Below are positions 36,100-48,715 of a DNA stretch of 64,000 nucleotides, in pieces. Below the pieces are notes generated by a model. The model was not told the origin of the DNA, searched no databases, and was given only the letters and a program-made list of their open reading frames with translations. Source of the stretch: Urophycis tenuis (Eukaryota > Chordata > Actinopteri > Gadiformes > Phycidae); contig JAXIVH010000187.1 in NCBI GenBank assembly GCA_036785325.1, forward strand, positions 17,501 through 81,500. Direction: 5' to 3'. Both the position numbers and the translations under genes were made by a program. The stretch's first letter is position 1. Each line of letters begins with the position of its first letter.

Positions 36100-36725
36100 C
36101 TCAAGCCCACACCCGGGGTGGCTAGAAATTTCCAATCCTGGCTCAGTTATGGGGGGGGGGGGTCTGTTATGATTTTTTTTTTTTTTTTTATAAAGCCCAC
36201 ACCCGGGTGGCTAGAAATTTCCAATCCTGGCTCAGTGACGGGGGTGGGGTCTGTTATGATTTTTTTTTTTTTTTTGTTTTATAAAGCCCACACCCGGGGT
36301 GGCTAGAAATTTCCAATCCTGGCTCAGTGATGGGGGTGGGGTCTGTTATGATTTTTTATTTTTTATTTTTTATAAAGCCCACACCAGGGGTGGCTAGAAA
36401 TTTCCAATCCTGTCTCAGTGATGGGGGGGGGGGTCTGCTATGATTTTGTTTTTTTAATTATTATTTTATAAAGCCCACACCCGGGGTGGCTAGAAATTTC
36501 CAATCCTGGCTCAGTGATGGGGGTGGAGGGGGGGTCTGTTATGATTTTTATTTTTATTTTTTTTATAAAGCCCACACCCGGGGTGGCTAGAAATTTCCAA
36601 TCCTGCCTCAGTGATGGGGGGGGGGGTCTGTTGTGATTTTTTTTTTTTTTTTTTTTTTATAAAGCCCAACCCCGGGGTGGCTAGAAATTTCCAATCCTGG
36701 CTCTGTGATGGGTGGGGGGGTCTGT

Positions 36726-36756
<31 letters not shown>

Positions 36757-38090
36757 CTCAAGCCCACACCCGGGGTGGCTAGTCATTTCCAATCCTGGCT
36801 CGTAATGGGGGGGGGGGGGGTCTGTTATGAATTTGTTTTTTTTATTATTTTTTTATAAAGCCCACACCCGGGGTGGCTAGAAATTTCCAATCCTGGCTCA
36901 GTGATGGGGGTGGGGGGAGGGTCTGTTATGATTTTTTTATTTATTTTTTTTATAAAGCCCACACCCGGGTTGGCTAGAAATTTCCAATCCTGGCTCAGTT
37001 ATGGGGGGGGGGGGTCTGTTATGATTTTTTTTTTTTTTTTTATAAAGCCCACACCCGGGTGGCTAGAAATTTCCAATCCTGGCTCAGTGATGGGGGTGGG
37101 GTCTGTTATGATTTTTTGTTTTTTTTTGTTTTATAAAGCCCACACCCGGGGTGGCTAGAAATTTCCAATCCTGGTTCAGTGATGGGGGTGGGGTCTGTTA
37201 TGATTTTTTATTTTTTATTTTTTATAAAGCCCACACCCGGGGTGGCTAGAAATTTCCAATCCTGTCTCAGTGATGGGGGGGGGGTCTGCTATGATTTTGT
37301 TTTTTTAATTATTTTTTTATAAAGCCCACACCCGGGGTGGCTAGAAATTTCCAATCCTGGCTCAGTGATGGGGGTGGGGGGGGGGTCTGTTATGATTTTT
37401 ATTTTTATTTTTTTTTATGAAGCCCACACCCGGTGTGGCTAGAAAGTTCCAATCCTGGCTCAGTGATGGGGGGGGGGGGGGTCTGTTGTGATTTTTTTTT
37501 TTTTTTTTTTTTTTTATAAAGCCCACACCCTGGCTAGAAATTTCCAATCCTGGCTCTGTGATGGGGGTGGGGTCTATTTTGATTTTTAATTTTTTTATTT
37601 TTTTTTTATAAAGCCCACACCCGGGGTGGCTAGAAATTTCCGATCCTGGCTCAGTGATGGGGGTTGGGTCTGTTATGATTTTTTTATTTATTATTTTTTT
37701 TATAAAGCCCACACCCGGGGTGGCTAGAAATTTCCAATCCTGGCTAAGTGATGGGGGGGGGGGGGGTCTGTTATGATTTTTTTTTTTTTTTTTTTTAAAG
37801 CCCACACCCGGGTGGCTAGAAATTGTCAATCCTGGCTCAGTGATGGGGGTGGGGTCTGTTATGATTTTTTGTTTTTTTTTGTTTTATAAAGCCCACACCC
37901 GGGTTGGCAATACATTTCCAATCCTGGCTCAGTGATGGGGGTGGGGTCTGTTATGATTTTTTTTTTTTTTTTTTTTATAAAGCCCACCCCCGGGGTGGCT
38001 AGAAATTTCCAATCCTGGCTCAGTGATGGGGGGGGGGGGGGGTCTGTTGTGATTTTTATTTTATTTTTATTTTTTTTTAAAGCCAACCCC
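35641..38090 (+). repeat. HOR-I derived block with CTCAAG units and repeated TCTGCTATG marker
   Basis: Markers AACCCCGG with GATGGGTGGGG (near 35753, 36050 and 36710), a T-run ending in CTCAAGCCC (36100 and 36760), CAGTTATGG, and TCTGCTATGATTTTG (36435 and 37286, 851 bp apart) recur in the same order. The CTCGTAATGG two-base deletion near 36802 matches the one near 25213. The second round has extra monomers, so the repeat is not exact. A unit lacking GGGGT lies at 37516-37540. Confidence 0.75.
37516..37540 (+). repeat. Monomer with a five-base core deletion
   Basis: The core reads ATAAAGCCCACACCC followed at once by TGGCTAG, so the GGGGT part of CCCGGGGTGG is gone. The CCCGGG palindrome and its CpG are lost. 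The rest of the unit (CTCTGTG, GGGGGTGGGG, TCTATTTTGA) is intact. Confidence 0.9.
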
Positions 38091-40030
38091 CGGGGTGGCT
38101 AGAAATTTCCAATCCTGACTCTGTGATGGGGGTGGGGTCTGTTATGATTTTTTATTTTTTTATATTTGTTTATAAAGCCCACACCCGGGGTGGCTAGAAA
38201 TTTCCAATCCTGGCTCAGTGATGGGGGTGGGGGTCTGTTATGATTTTTTTATTTTTTTTTTAAAATAATTTTATTATTTTTTTTTACAAAGCCCACACCC
38301 GGGGTGGCTAGAAATTTCCAATCCTGTCTCAGTGATGGGGGGGGGGGGGGTCTGTTGTGATTTTATTTATTTTTTATTTTTTTATAAAGCCCACCCCCGG
38401 GGTGGCTAGAAATTTCCAATCCTGTCTCAGTGATGGGGGGGGGGTCTGTTGTGATTTTATTATTATTTTTTTTTTTATAAAGCCCATCCCCGGGGTGGCT
38501 AGAAATTTCCAATCCTGGCTCTGTGATGGGGGGGGGGGGGGGGGGGGGTCTGTTATGATTTTTTATTATTTTATTTTTTTTATCAAGCCCACACCCGGGG
38601 TGGCTAGACATTTCCAATCCTGGCTCAGTAATGGGGGGGGGTCTGTTATGAATTTGTTTTTTTTATTATTTTTTTATAAAGCCCACCCCCGGGGTGGCTA
38701 GAAATTTCCAATCCTGCCTCAGTGATGGGGGGGGGGGGGGTCTGTTGTTATTTTTTTTTATATATTTTTTTTTATAAAGCCCAACCCCGGGGTGGCTAGA
38801 AATTTCCAATCCTGGCTCTGTGATGGGGGGGGTTGTCTGTTATGATTTTTTATTATTTTATTTTTTTTATCAAGCCCATACCCGGGGTGGCTAGACATTT
38901 CCAATCCTTGCTCAGTGATGGGGGTGGGGGTCTGTTATGATTTTTTTAATTTTTTTTTAAAATAATTTTATTATTTTTTTTTATAAAGCCCAAACCAAGG
39001 GTGGCTAGAAATTTCCAATCCTGTCTCAGTGATGGGGGGGGGGGGGGTCTGTTGTGATTTTATTTATTTTTTATTTTTTTATAAAGCCCACCCCCGGGGT
39101 GGCTAGAAATTTCCAATCCTGTCTCAGTGATGCGTGGGGGGGGTCTGTTGTGATTTTTTATTTTATTTTTTTTTTTATAAAGCCCACCCCCGGGGTGGCT
39201 AGAAATTTCCAATCCTGGCTCTGTGATGGGGGGGGGGGGGGGGGGGGTCTGTTATGATTTTTTATTATTTTATTTTTTTTATAACGCCCACACCCGGGGT
39301 GGCTAGACATTTCCAATCCTGGCTCAGTAAAGGGGGGGGTCTGTTATGAATTTGTTTTTTTTCATTATTTTTTTATAAAGCCCACCCCCGGGGTGGCTAG
39401 AAATTTCCAATCCTGGCTCAGTGATGGGGGTGGGGGGGGGGTCTGTTATAATTTTTTTTAATATTTTTTTTTATAAAGCCCACACCCGGGTTGGCTAGAA
39501 ATTTCCAATCCTGGCTCTGTGATGGGGGGGGGTTGTCTGTTATGATTTTTTATTTTATTTTTTTTTTTATCAAGCCCACACCCGGGTTGGCTAGACATTT
39601 CCAATCCTGGCTCAGTAATGGGGGGGGTCTGTTATGAATTTGTTTTTTTTATTATTTTTTTATAAAGCCCACACCCGGGGTGGCTAGAAAGTTCCAATCC
39701 TGGCTCAGTGATGGGGGGGGGGGGGTCTGTTGTGATTTTTTTTTTTTTTTTTTTTTTTTATATAGCCCACCCCTGGGGTGGCTAGAAATTTCCAATCCTG
39801 GCTCTGTGATGGGGGGGGGGGTTTCTGTTATGATTTTTTTTTATTTTATTTTTTTTTATAAAGCCCACCCCCGGGGTGGCTAGAAATTTCCAATCCTGAC
39901 TCTGTGATGGGGGTGGGGTCTGTTATGATTTTTAATTTTTTTATATTTGTTTATAAAGCCCACACCCGGGTTGGCTAGAAATTTCCAATCCTGCCTCAGT
40001 GATGGGGGTGGGGGGTCTGTTATGATTTTT
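38091..40030 (+). repeat. HOR-II domain
   Basis: The order includes a TTTATATTTGTTTAT spacer, N, TGTCTCAG type D units, type B with GGTTGTCTG (near 38830 and 39530) and type C with GACATT (38606, 38894, 39308 and 39597). The sequence AGTAAAGG near 39327 repeats the rare variant seen near 2130, and the surrounding monomers resemble 1.6-2.3 kb, including an ACCAAGGG-type core (38994 here, 1794 there). Confidence 0.76.
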
Positions 40031-40570
40031 TATTTTTTATTTTATTTTATAAAGCCCACACCCGGGTTGGCTAGAAATTTCCAATCCTGGCTCAGCGATG
40101 GGGGGGGGGGGTCTGTTATGATTTTTTTTTTTTTTTTTTTATATAAAGCCCACACCCAGGTGGCTAGAAATTTCCAATCCTGTCTCAATGATGGGGGTGG
40201 GGTCTGTTATGATTTTTTTTTTTTTTTTTTTTTATAAAGCCCACACCCGGGGTGGCTAGAAATTTCCAATCCTGATTCCGTGAGGTGGGGGATTTGTTTT
40301 GATTTTTTTTTTATTTTTTTTTTTATAAAGCCCACACCCGGGTTGGCTAGAAATTTCCAATCCTGGCTCAGTAATGGGTGGGGGTCTGTTATGAATTTTT
40401 ATTTTTTTATTTAATTTTTTTTTTATTATTATTTTTTTTTATAAAGCCCACCCCCGGGGTGGCTAGAAATTTCCAATCCTGGCTCTGTGATGGGGGGGGG
40501 GGTCTTTTATGAATTTTTATTTATTTATTATTTTTTATTTTTATAAAGCCCACAACCGGGGTGGCTAGAA
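40031..40570 (+). repeat. Block alpha, partial copy 4
   Basis: The CACCCAGGTGG unit, TGTCTCAATGATG, CCTGATTCCGTG with GGGGGATTTG, AGTAATGGGTGG with its TATTTAATTTTT spacer and TCTTTTATGAATTT follow in the order of block alpha (compare 27.72-29.2 kb and 3.12-3.55 kb). A CTCAGCGATGG substitution near 40093 is private to this copy. Confidence 0.82.
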
Positions 40571-43050
40571 ATTTCCAATCCTGGCTCAGTGATTGGGGGG
40601 GGGGTCTGTTATGATTTTTTTTTTTTTTTTTTATAAAGCCCACACCCGGGTGGCTAGAAATTTCCAATCCTGGCTCAGTGATGGGGGTGGGGGGGTCTGT
40701 TATGATTTTTTTTTTTTTTTTTTTTATTAAGCCCACACCCGGGGTGGCTAGAATGTTCCAATCCTGGCTCAGTGATGGGGGGGGGTCTGTTGTGATTTTT
40801 TTTTATTTTATTTTTCTTTATAAAGCCCACCCCCGGGGTGTCTAGAAATTTCCGATCCTGGCTCAGTGATGGGGTCGGGGTCTGTTATGATTTTTTATTT
40901 TTATTTTTTTTTTATAAACCCCACACCCGGGGTGGCTAGAAATTTCCAATCCTGGCTCAGTGATGGGGGGGGGGGGTCTGTTATTATTATTATTATTTTT
41001 TTTTTTATAAAGCCCACACCTGGGGTGGCTAGAAAGTTCCAATCCTGGCTCAGTGATGGGGGGGTCTGTTATGTTTTTTTTTTTTTTTTATAAAGCCCAC
41101 ACCCGGGTGGCTAGAAATTTCCAATCTTGGCTCAGTGATGGGGGGGGGGGGTCTGTTATGATTTTTTAAAAAATTTTTTTAAATAATTTTATTATTTTTT
41201 TTATAAAGCCCACACCCGGGGGTGGCTAGAAATTTCCAATCCTGCCTCAGTGATGGGGGGGGGGGTCTGTTGTGTTTTTTTATTTTTTTTTATTTTTTTA
41301 TAAAGCCCACCCCCGGGGTGGCTAGAAATTTCCAATCCTGGCTCTGTGATGGGGGGGGGGGGGTCTGTTATGATTTTTTATTATTATTTTTTTTTTATCA
41401 AGCCCACACCCGGGGTGGCTAGTCATTTCCAATCCTGGCTCTGTGATGGGGGGGGGGGGGGGGGGGGGGGGTCTGTTATGATTTTTTTTTTTTTTTTTTT
41501 TTTTTCTCAAGCCCACACCCGGGTTGGCTAGTCATTTCCAATCCTGGCTCAGTAATGGGGGGGGGTCTGTTATGAATTTGTTTTTTTTATTATTTTTTTA
41601 TAAAGCCCACACCAGGGGTGGCTAGAAATTTCCAATCCTGGCTCAGTGATGGGGGTGGGGGGGGGGGTCTGTTATGATTTTTTTTTTTTTTTTTTTTTAT
41701 AAAGCCCACACCCGGGGTGGCTAGAAAGTTCCAATCCTGGCTCAGTGATGGGGGGGGGGGGGGGGTCTGTAGTGATTTTTTTTTTTTTTTTTTTTTTTAT
41801 AAAGCCCAGCCCCGGGGTGGCTAGAAATTTCCAATCCTGGCTCTGTGATGGGGGTGGGGTCTATTTTGATTTTTAATTTTTTTTTTTTTTTTTATAAAGC
41901 CCACACCCGGGGTGGCTAGAAATTTCCGATCCTTGCTCAGTGATGGGGGTTGGGTCTGTTATGATTTTTTTTTTATTTTTTTTTTTTATAAAGCAAACAC
42001 CCGGGGTGGCTAGAAATTTCCAATCCTGGCTCAGTGATGGGGGGGGGGGGTCTGTTATGATTTTTTTTTATTTTTTTTTTATGAAGCCCACACCCGGGTG
42101 GCTAGAAATTTCCAATCCTGGCTCAGTGATGGGGGTGGGGTCTGTTATGATTTTTTTTGTTTTTTTTGTTTAATAAAGCCCACACCCGGGGTGGCTAGAA
42201 ATTTCCAATCCTGGCTCAGTGATGGGGGTGGGGTCTGTTATGATTTTTTTTTTTTTTTTTTTTTATAAAGCCCACACCCGGGGTGGCTAGAAATTTCCAT
42301 TCCTGGCTCAGTGGTGGGGGGGGGTCTTTTATGATTTTTTTAAAAATTTTTTTTAAATATTTTTTTTTTGTTTTTTATAAAGCCCAACCCCGGGGTGGCT
42401 AGAAATTTCCAATCCTGGCTCTGTGATGGGGGGGGGGTCTGTTATGATTCTTTTATTTTTTTTTTTAAATAATTTTATTATTTTTTTTATAAAGCCCACA
42501 CCCGGGGTGGCTAGAAATTTCCAATCCTGGCTCAGTGATGGGGGGGGGGGGTCTGTTATGATTTTTTTTTATTTTTTTTTTATGAAGCCCACACCCGGGT
42601 GGCTAGAAATTTCCAATCCTGGCTCAGTGATGGGGGTGGGGTCTGTTATGATTTTTTTTGTTTTTTTTGTTTTATAAAGCCCACACCAGGGGTGGCTAGA
42701 AATTTCCAATCCTGGCTCAGTGATGGGGGTGGGGTCTGTTATGATTTTTATTTTTTTATTTTTTTATAAAGCCCACACCCGGGGTGGCTAGAAATTTCCA
42801 TTCCTGGCTCAGTGGTGGGGGGGGGTCTTTTATGATTTTTTTTAATTTTTTTTTTAAATATTTTTTTTTTGTTTTTTATAAAGCCCACCCCCGGGGTGGC
42901 TAGAAATTTCCAATCCTGGCTCTGTGATGGGGGGGGGGTCTGTTATGAGTTTTTATTATTATTTTTTTTTTATCAAGCCCACACCAGGGGTGGCTAGTCA
43001 TTTCCAATCCTGGCTCAGTAATGGGGGGGGGGGTCTGTTATGATTCTTTT
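40571..43050 (+). repeat. HOR-I domain
   Basis: Includes the GATGGGGTCGGGG, ATAAACCCC and TTATTATTATTATT series near 40.87-41.0 kb, which is also present at 48.56, 53.79 and 55.15 kb. A 24-base G-run lies at 41448-41471. Two rounds of a GATGGGGGGGG, ATGAAGCCC and TTTTTTTTGTTTT series lie near 42.02 and 42.52 kb. AATCCT is changed to CATTCCTGGCTCAGTGGTGG near 42300 and 42790, and again near 59766. Confidence 0.74.
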
Positions 43051-43506
43051 ATTTTTTTTTTTAAATAATTTTATTATTTTTTTTATAAAGCCCACACCCG
43101 GGGTGGCTAGAAATTTCCAATCCTGTCTCAGTGATGGGGGGGGGGGGGGGTCTGTTGTGATTTTTTTTATTTTTATTTTTTTTATAAAGCCCACCCCCGG
43201 GGTGGCTAGAAATTTCCAATCCTGACCCTGTGATGGGGGTGGGGTCTGTTATGATTTTTTATTTTTTTATATTTGTTTATAAAGCCCACATCCGGGGTGG
43301 CTAGAAATTTCCAATCCTGGCTCAATGATGGGGGTGGGGTGTGTTATGATTTTTTTTTTTTTTTTTTTTTTTTAAAAGCCCACACCCGAGGTGGCTAGAA
43401 ATTTCCAATCCTGGCTCAATGATGGGGGGGGGGGGGGTCTGTTATGATTTTTTTTTTTTTTTTTATAAAGCCCACACCCGGGTGGCTAGAAATTTCCAAT
43501 CCTGGC

Positions 43507-45073
43507 TCAGTGATGGGGGTGGGGTCTGTTATGATTTTTTTTAATTTTTTTTTTTATAAAGCCCACACCCGGGGTGGCTAGAAATTTCCAATCCTGGCTC
43601 AGTGATGGGTGGGGGTCTGTTATGATTTTTTTTAATTTTTTTTTTAAATAATTTTTTTTTTTTTTTTTATAAAGCCCACCACACCCGGGGTGGCTAGAAA
43701 TTTCCAATCCTGTCTCAGTGATGGGGGGGGGTCTGTTGTGATTTTATTTTATTTATTTATTTTTATAAAGCCCACACCCGGGGTGGCTAGACATTTCCAA
43801 TCCTGGCTCAGTAATGGGGGGGGTCTGTTATGAATTTGTTTTTTTTATTATTTTTTTATAAAGCCCGACCCCGGGGTGGCTAGAAATTTCCAATCCTGGC
43901 TCAGTGATGGGGGGGGGGGGGGGGTCTGTTATGATTTTTTTTTTTTTTTTTTTATAAAGCCGACACCCGGGTGGCTAGAAATTTCCAAACCTGGCTCAGT
44001 GATGTTGGTGGGGTCTGTTGTGATTTTTTTTTTTTTTTTTTTTTTTTTTATAAAGCCCACCCCCGGGGTGGCTAGAAATTTCCAATCCTGGCTCTGTGAT
44101 GGGGGGGGTGGGGGGGGGGTCTGTTATGATTTTTTTTTATTTTATTTTTTTTATCAAGCCCACACCCGGGGTGGCTAGAAATTTCCAATCCTGGCTCAGT
44201 GATGGGGGGGGGGGGGGGGGGTCTGTTATGATTTTTTTTTATTTTTTTTTTTTTATCAAGCCCACACCCGGGGTGGCTAGACATTTCCAATCCTGGCTCA
44301 GTAATGGGGGGGGGGTCTGTTATGATTTTTTTTTTTTTTTATTTGTTTATAAAGCCCACACCCGGGGTGGCTAGAAATTTCCAATCCTGGCTCAGTGATG
44401 GGGGTGGGGTATGTTATGATTTTTTATTTTTATTTTTTTTTTTAAAAAGCCCACACCCGAGGTGGCTAGAAATTTCCAATCCTGGCTCAGTGATGTGGGT
44501 GGGGTCTGTTATGATTTTTATTTTTTTATTTTTTATAAAGCCCACACCCGGGGTGGCTAGAAATGTCCAATCCTGGCTCAGTGATGGGGGGGGGGGTCTG
44601 TTATGATTTTTTTAAATTTTTTTTAATATAATGTTATTATTTTTTTTATAAAGCCCACACCCGGGGTGGCTAGAAATTTCCAATTCTGCCTCAGTGATGG
44701 GGGGGGGGGGGGGGGGGGGGGTCTGTTATGATTTTTTTTTTTTTTTTTTTTATAAAGCCCACACCCGGGTTGGCTAGAAAGTTCCGATCCTGGCTCAGTG
44801 ATGGGGGGGGGGTCTTTTGTGATTTTATTTTATTTTATTTTTTTTCATAAAGCCCACCCCCGGGGTGGCCAGAAATTTCCAATCCTGGCTCTGTGATGGG
44901 GTTGGGGTCTGTTATGATTTTTAATTTTTTTTTTTTTTTTTATAAAGCCCAGACCCGGGGTGGCTAGAAAATTCCGATCCTGGCTCAGTGATGGGGGTGG
45001 GGTCTGTTATGATTTTTATTTTTTATTTTTTATGAAGCCCACACCCGGGTGGCTAGAAATTTCCAATCCTGGC
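43507..45073 (+). repeat. 1.57-kb unit U, copy A
   Basis: About 16 monomers. Diagnostic features are the expanded border CCCACCACACCCGGGG (from 43674), CCCGACCCCGG near 43865, AAAGCCGACACCC near 43959, GATGTTGGTGGGG, TGGCCAGAAATTTCC near 44868 and ATGAAGCCC near 45032. The CCCACCACACCC marker returns at 45241, 1567 bp downstream. Copy A lacks one GACATT monomer with a TTTATATTTGTTTAT spacer that copies B and C carry. Confidence 0.9.
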
Positions 45074-46750
45074 TCAGTGATGGGGGTGGGGTCTGTTATG
45101 ATTTTTTTTAAATTTTTTTTTTATAAAGCCCACACCCGGGGTGGCTAGAAATTTCCAATCCTGGCTCAGTGATGGGTGGGGGTCTGTTATGATTTTTTTT
45201 AATTTTTTTTTTAAATAATTTTTTTTTTTTTTTTTATAAAGCCCACCACACCCGGGGTGGCTAGAAATTTCCAATCCTGTCTCAGTGATGGGGGGGGGTC
45301 TGTTGTGATTTTATTTTATTTATTTATTTTTATAAAGCCCACACCCGGGGTGGCTAGACATTTCCAATCCTGGCTCAGTAATGGGGGGGGTCTGTTATGA
45401 ATTTGTTTTTTTTATTATTTTTTTATAAAGCCCGACCCCGGGGTGGCTAGAAATTTCCAATCCTGGCTCAGTGATGGGGGGGGGGGGGGGGTCTGTTATG
45501 ATTTTTTTTTTTTTTTTTTTATAAAGCCGACACCCGGGTGGCTAGAAATTTCCAAACCTGGCTCAGTGATGTTGGTGGGGTCTGTTGTGATTTTTTTTTT
45601 TTTTTTTTTTTTTTTTATAAAGCCCACCCCCGGGGTGGCTAGAAATTTCCAATCCTGGCTCTGTGATGGGGGGGGTGGGGGGGGGGTCTGTTATGATTTT
45701 TTTTTATTTTATTTTTTTTATCAAGCCCAGACCCGGGGTGGCTAGACATTTCCAATCCTGGCTCAGTAATGGGGGGGGGGTCTGTTATGATTTTTTATTT
45801 TTTTATATTTGTTTATAAAGCCCACACCCGGGGTGGCTAGAAATTTCCAATCCTGGCTCAGTGATGGGGGGGGGGGGGGGGGGGTCTGTTATGATTTTTT
45901 TTTATTTTTTTTTTTTTATCAAGCCCACACCCGGGGTGGCTAGACATTTCCAATCCTGGCTCAGTAATGGGGGGGGGGTCTGTTATGATTTTTTTTTTTT
46001 TTTATTTGTTTATAAAGCCCACACCCGGGGTGGCTAGAAATTTCCAATCCTGGCTCAGTGATGGGGGTGGGGTATGTTATGATTTTTTATTTTTATTTTT
46101 TTTTTTAAAAAGCCCACACCCGAGGTGGCTAGAAATTTCCAATCCTGGCTCAGTGATGTGGGTGGGGTCTGTTATGATTTTTATTTTTTTATTTTTTATA
46201 AAGCCCACACCCGGGGTGGCTAGAAATGTCCAATCCTGGCTCAGTGATGGGGGGGGGGGGTCTGTTATGATTTTTTTAATTTTTTTTTAATATAATGTTA
46301 TTATTTTTTTTATAAAGCCCACACCCGGGGTGGCTAGAAATTTCCAATTCTGCCTCAGTGATGGGGGGGGGGGGGGGGGGGGGGGTCTGTTATGATTTTT
46401 TTTTTTTTTTTTTTTATAAAGCCCACACCCGGGTTGGCTAGAAAGTTCCGATCCTGGCTCAGTGATGGGGGGGGGGTCTTTTGTGATTTTATTTTATTTT
46501 ATTTTTTTTCATAAAGCCCACCCCCGGGGTGGCCAGAAATTTCCAATCCTGGCTCTGTGATGGGGTTGGGGTCTGTTATGATTTTTAATTTTTTTTTTTT
46601 TTTTTTATAAAGCCCAGACCCGGGGTGGCTAGAAAATTCCGATCCTGGCTCAGTGATGGGGGTGGGGTCTGTTATGATTTTTATTTTTTATTTTTTATGA
46701 AGCCCACACCCGGGTGGCTAGAAATTTCCAATCCTGGCTCAGTGATGGGG
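45074..46750 (+). repeat. 1.57-kb unit U, copy B
   Basis: Same marker order as copy A, starting CCCACCACACCC at 45242. It carries one extra monomer near 45.73-45.83 kb (GACATT, AGTAATGG and a TTTATATTTGTTTAT spacer) that is also present in copy C at 50.96-51.04 kb. A private change is CCCAGACCCGG near 45727. From its end the sequence continues into a block beta tail instead of a third copy. Confidence 0.9.
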
Positions 46751-48715
46751 GTGGGGTCTGTTATGATTTTTTTTTTTTTTTTTTATAAAGCCCACACCCA
46801 GGGTGGCTAGAAAGTTCCAATCCTGGCTCAGTGATGCGGGGGGGTCTGTTGTGATTTTTTATTTTTTTATTTTTTTTTATAAAGCCCACCCCCGGGGTGG
46901 CTAGAAATTTCCGGTCCTGGCTCAGTGATGGGGTCGGGGTCTGTTATGATTTTTTATTTTTATTTTTTTTTTATAAAGCCCACACCCGTGGTGGCTAGAA
47001 ATTTCCAATCCTGGCTCAGTGATGGGGGTGGGGGGGGTCTGTTATGATTTTTTATTATTTTATTTTTTTTATCAAGCCCACACCCGGGGTGGCTAGAAAT
47101 TTCCAATCCTGGCTCAATGATGGGGGGGGCGGGGTCTTTTGTGATTCTTTTTTTTTCTTTTTATAAAGCCCACACCCGGGGTGGCTAGAAATTCCCAATC
47201 CTGGCTCAGTAATGGGGGAGGGGGTCTGTTATAATTTTTTTATTTATTTCTTTTTATAAAGCCCACACCCGGGGTGGCTAGAAATTTCCAATCCTGGATC
47301 AGTGATGGGGGGGGGGGGGTCTGTTATGATTTTTTATTATTTTATTTTTTTTATCAAGCCCACACCCGGGGTGGATAGACATTTCCAATCCTGGCTCAGT
47401 AATGGGGGGGGGTCTGTTATGAATTTGTTTTTTTTATTATTTTTTTATAAAGCCCACCCCCGGGGTGGCTAGAAATTTCCAATCCTGACTCTGTGATGGG
47501 GGTGGGGTCTGTTATGATTTTTTATTTTTTTATATTTGTTTATAAAGCCCACCCCCGGGGTGGCTAGACATATCCAATCCTGGCTCAGTAATGGGGGGGG
47601 GGTCTGTTATGAATTTGTTTTTTTTATTATTTTTTTATAAAGCCCACCCCCGGGGTGGCTAGAAATTTCCAATCCTGGCTCAGTGATGGGGGTGGGGTCT
47701 GTTATGATTTTTTTTTTTTTTTTTTTACAAAGCCCACACCCGGGTGGCTAGAAATTTCCAATCCTGGCTCAGTGATGGGGGTGGGGTCTGTTATGATTTT
47801 TTGTTTTTTTTTGTTTTATAAAGCCCACACCCGGGGTGGCTAGAAATTTCCAATCCAGGCTCAGTGATGGGGGTGGGGTCTGTTATGATTTTTTTTTTTT
47901 TTTTTTTTTATAAAGCCCACACCTGGGGTGGCTAGAAAGTTCCAATCCTTGCTCAGTGATGGGGGGGGTCTGTTGTGATTTATTTTTATTTATTTATTTT
48001 TTATAAAGCCCACCCCCGGGGATGGCTAGAAATTTCCAATCCTGCTCTGTGATTGGGGTGGGGTCTGTTATGATTTTTAATTTTTTTTTTTTTTTTATAA
48101 AGCCCACACCCGGGGTGGCTAGAAATTTCCAATCCTGGCTCAGTGATGGGTGGGGGTCTGTTATGATTTTTTTAATTTTTTTTTTAAATAATTTTATTAT
48201 TTTTTTTTATAAAGCCCACACCCGGGGTGGCTAGAAATTTACATTCCTGTCTCAGTGATGGGGGGGGGGGGTCTGTTGTGATTTTATTTATTTTTTATTT
48301 TTTTATAGAGCCCACCTCGGGGTGGCTAGAAAATTCCAATCCTGGCTCAGTGATGGGTGGGGGTCTGTTATGATTTTTTTATTATTTTTTTTAAATAATT
48401 TTTTTTTTTTTTTTATAAAGCCCACACCCGGGGTGGCTAGAAATTTCCAATCCTGTCTCAGTGATGGGGGGGGGGGGGGTCTGTTGTGATTTTATTATTA
48501 TTATTATTTTTTATAAAGCCCACCCCCGGGGTGGCTAGAAATTTCCAATCCTGGCTCTGTGATGGGGTCGGGGTCTGTTATGATTTTTTTTTTATTTTTT
48601 TTTTTTATAAACCCCACACCCGGGGTGGCTAGAAATTTCCAATCCTGGCTCAGTGATGGGGGGGGGGGTCTGTTATTATTATTATTATTTTTTTTTTTAG
48701 AAAGCCCACACCCGG

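Larger units (their letters stand above)
43051..48715 (+). repeat. Block beta, copy 1 (contains the 1.57-kb unit twice)
   Basis: This segment of about 5.7 kb is homologous to 49870-53940. The shared upstream part has CCTGACCCTGTG at 43221 (matching 50015) and CACATCCGGGG. The middle has two copies of a 1.57-kb unit, whereas copy 2 has one. The shared downstream part runs from ATGCGGGG (46834, matching 52061) to TTATTATTATTATT near 48680. Offsets are 6794-6796 bp before and 5227-5229 bp after the 1.57-kb units. The difference is about one unit. Confidence 0.9.

Noticed and set aside
37362..37829. 155-codon minus-strand open frame
   Set aside because: Same repeat artefact; Lys-rich stretches are the poly-A complement of T-tracts and Pro-rich stretches the complement of G-runs.
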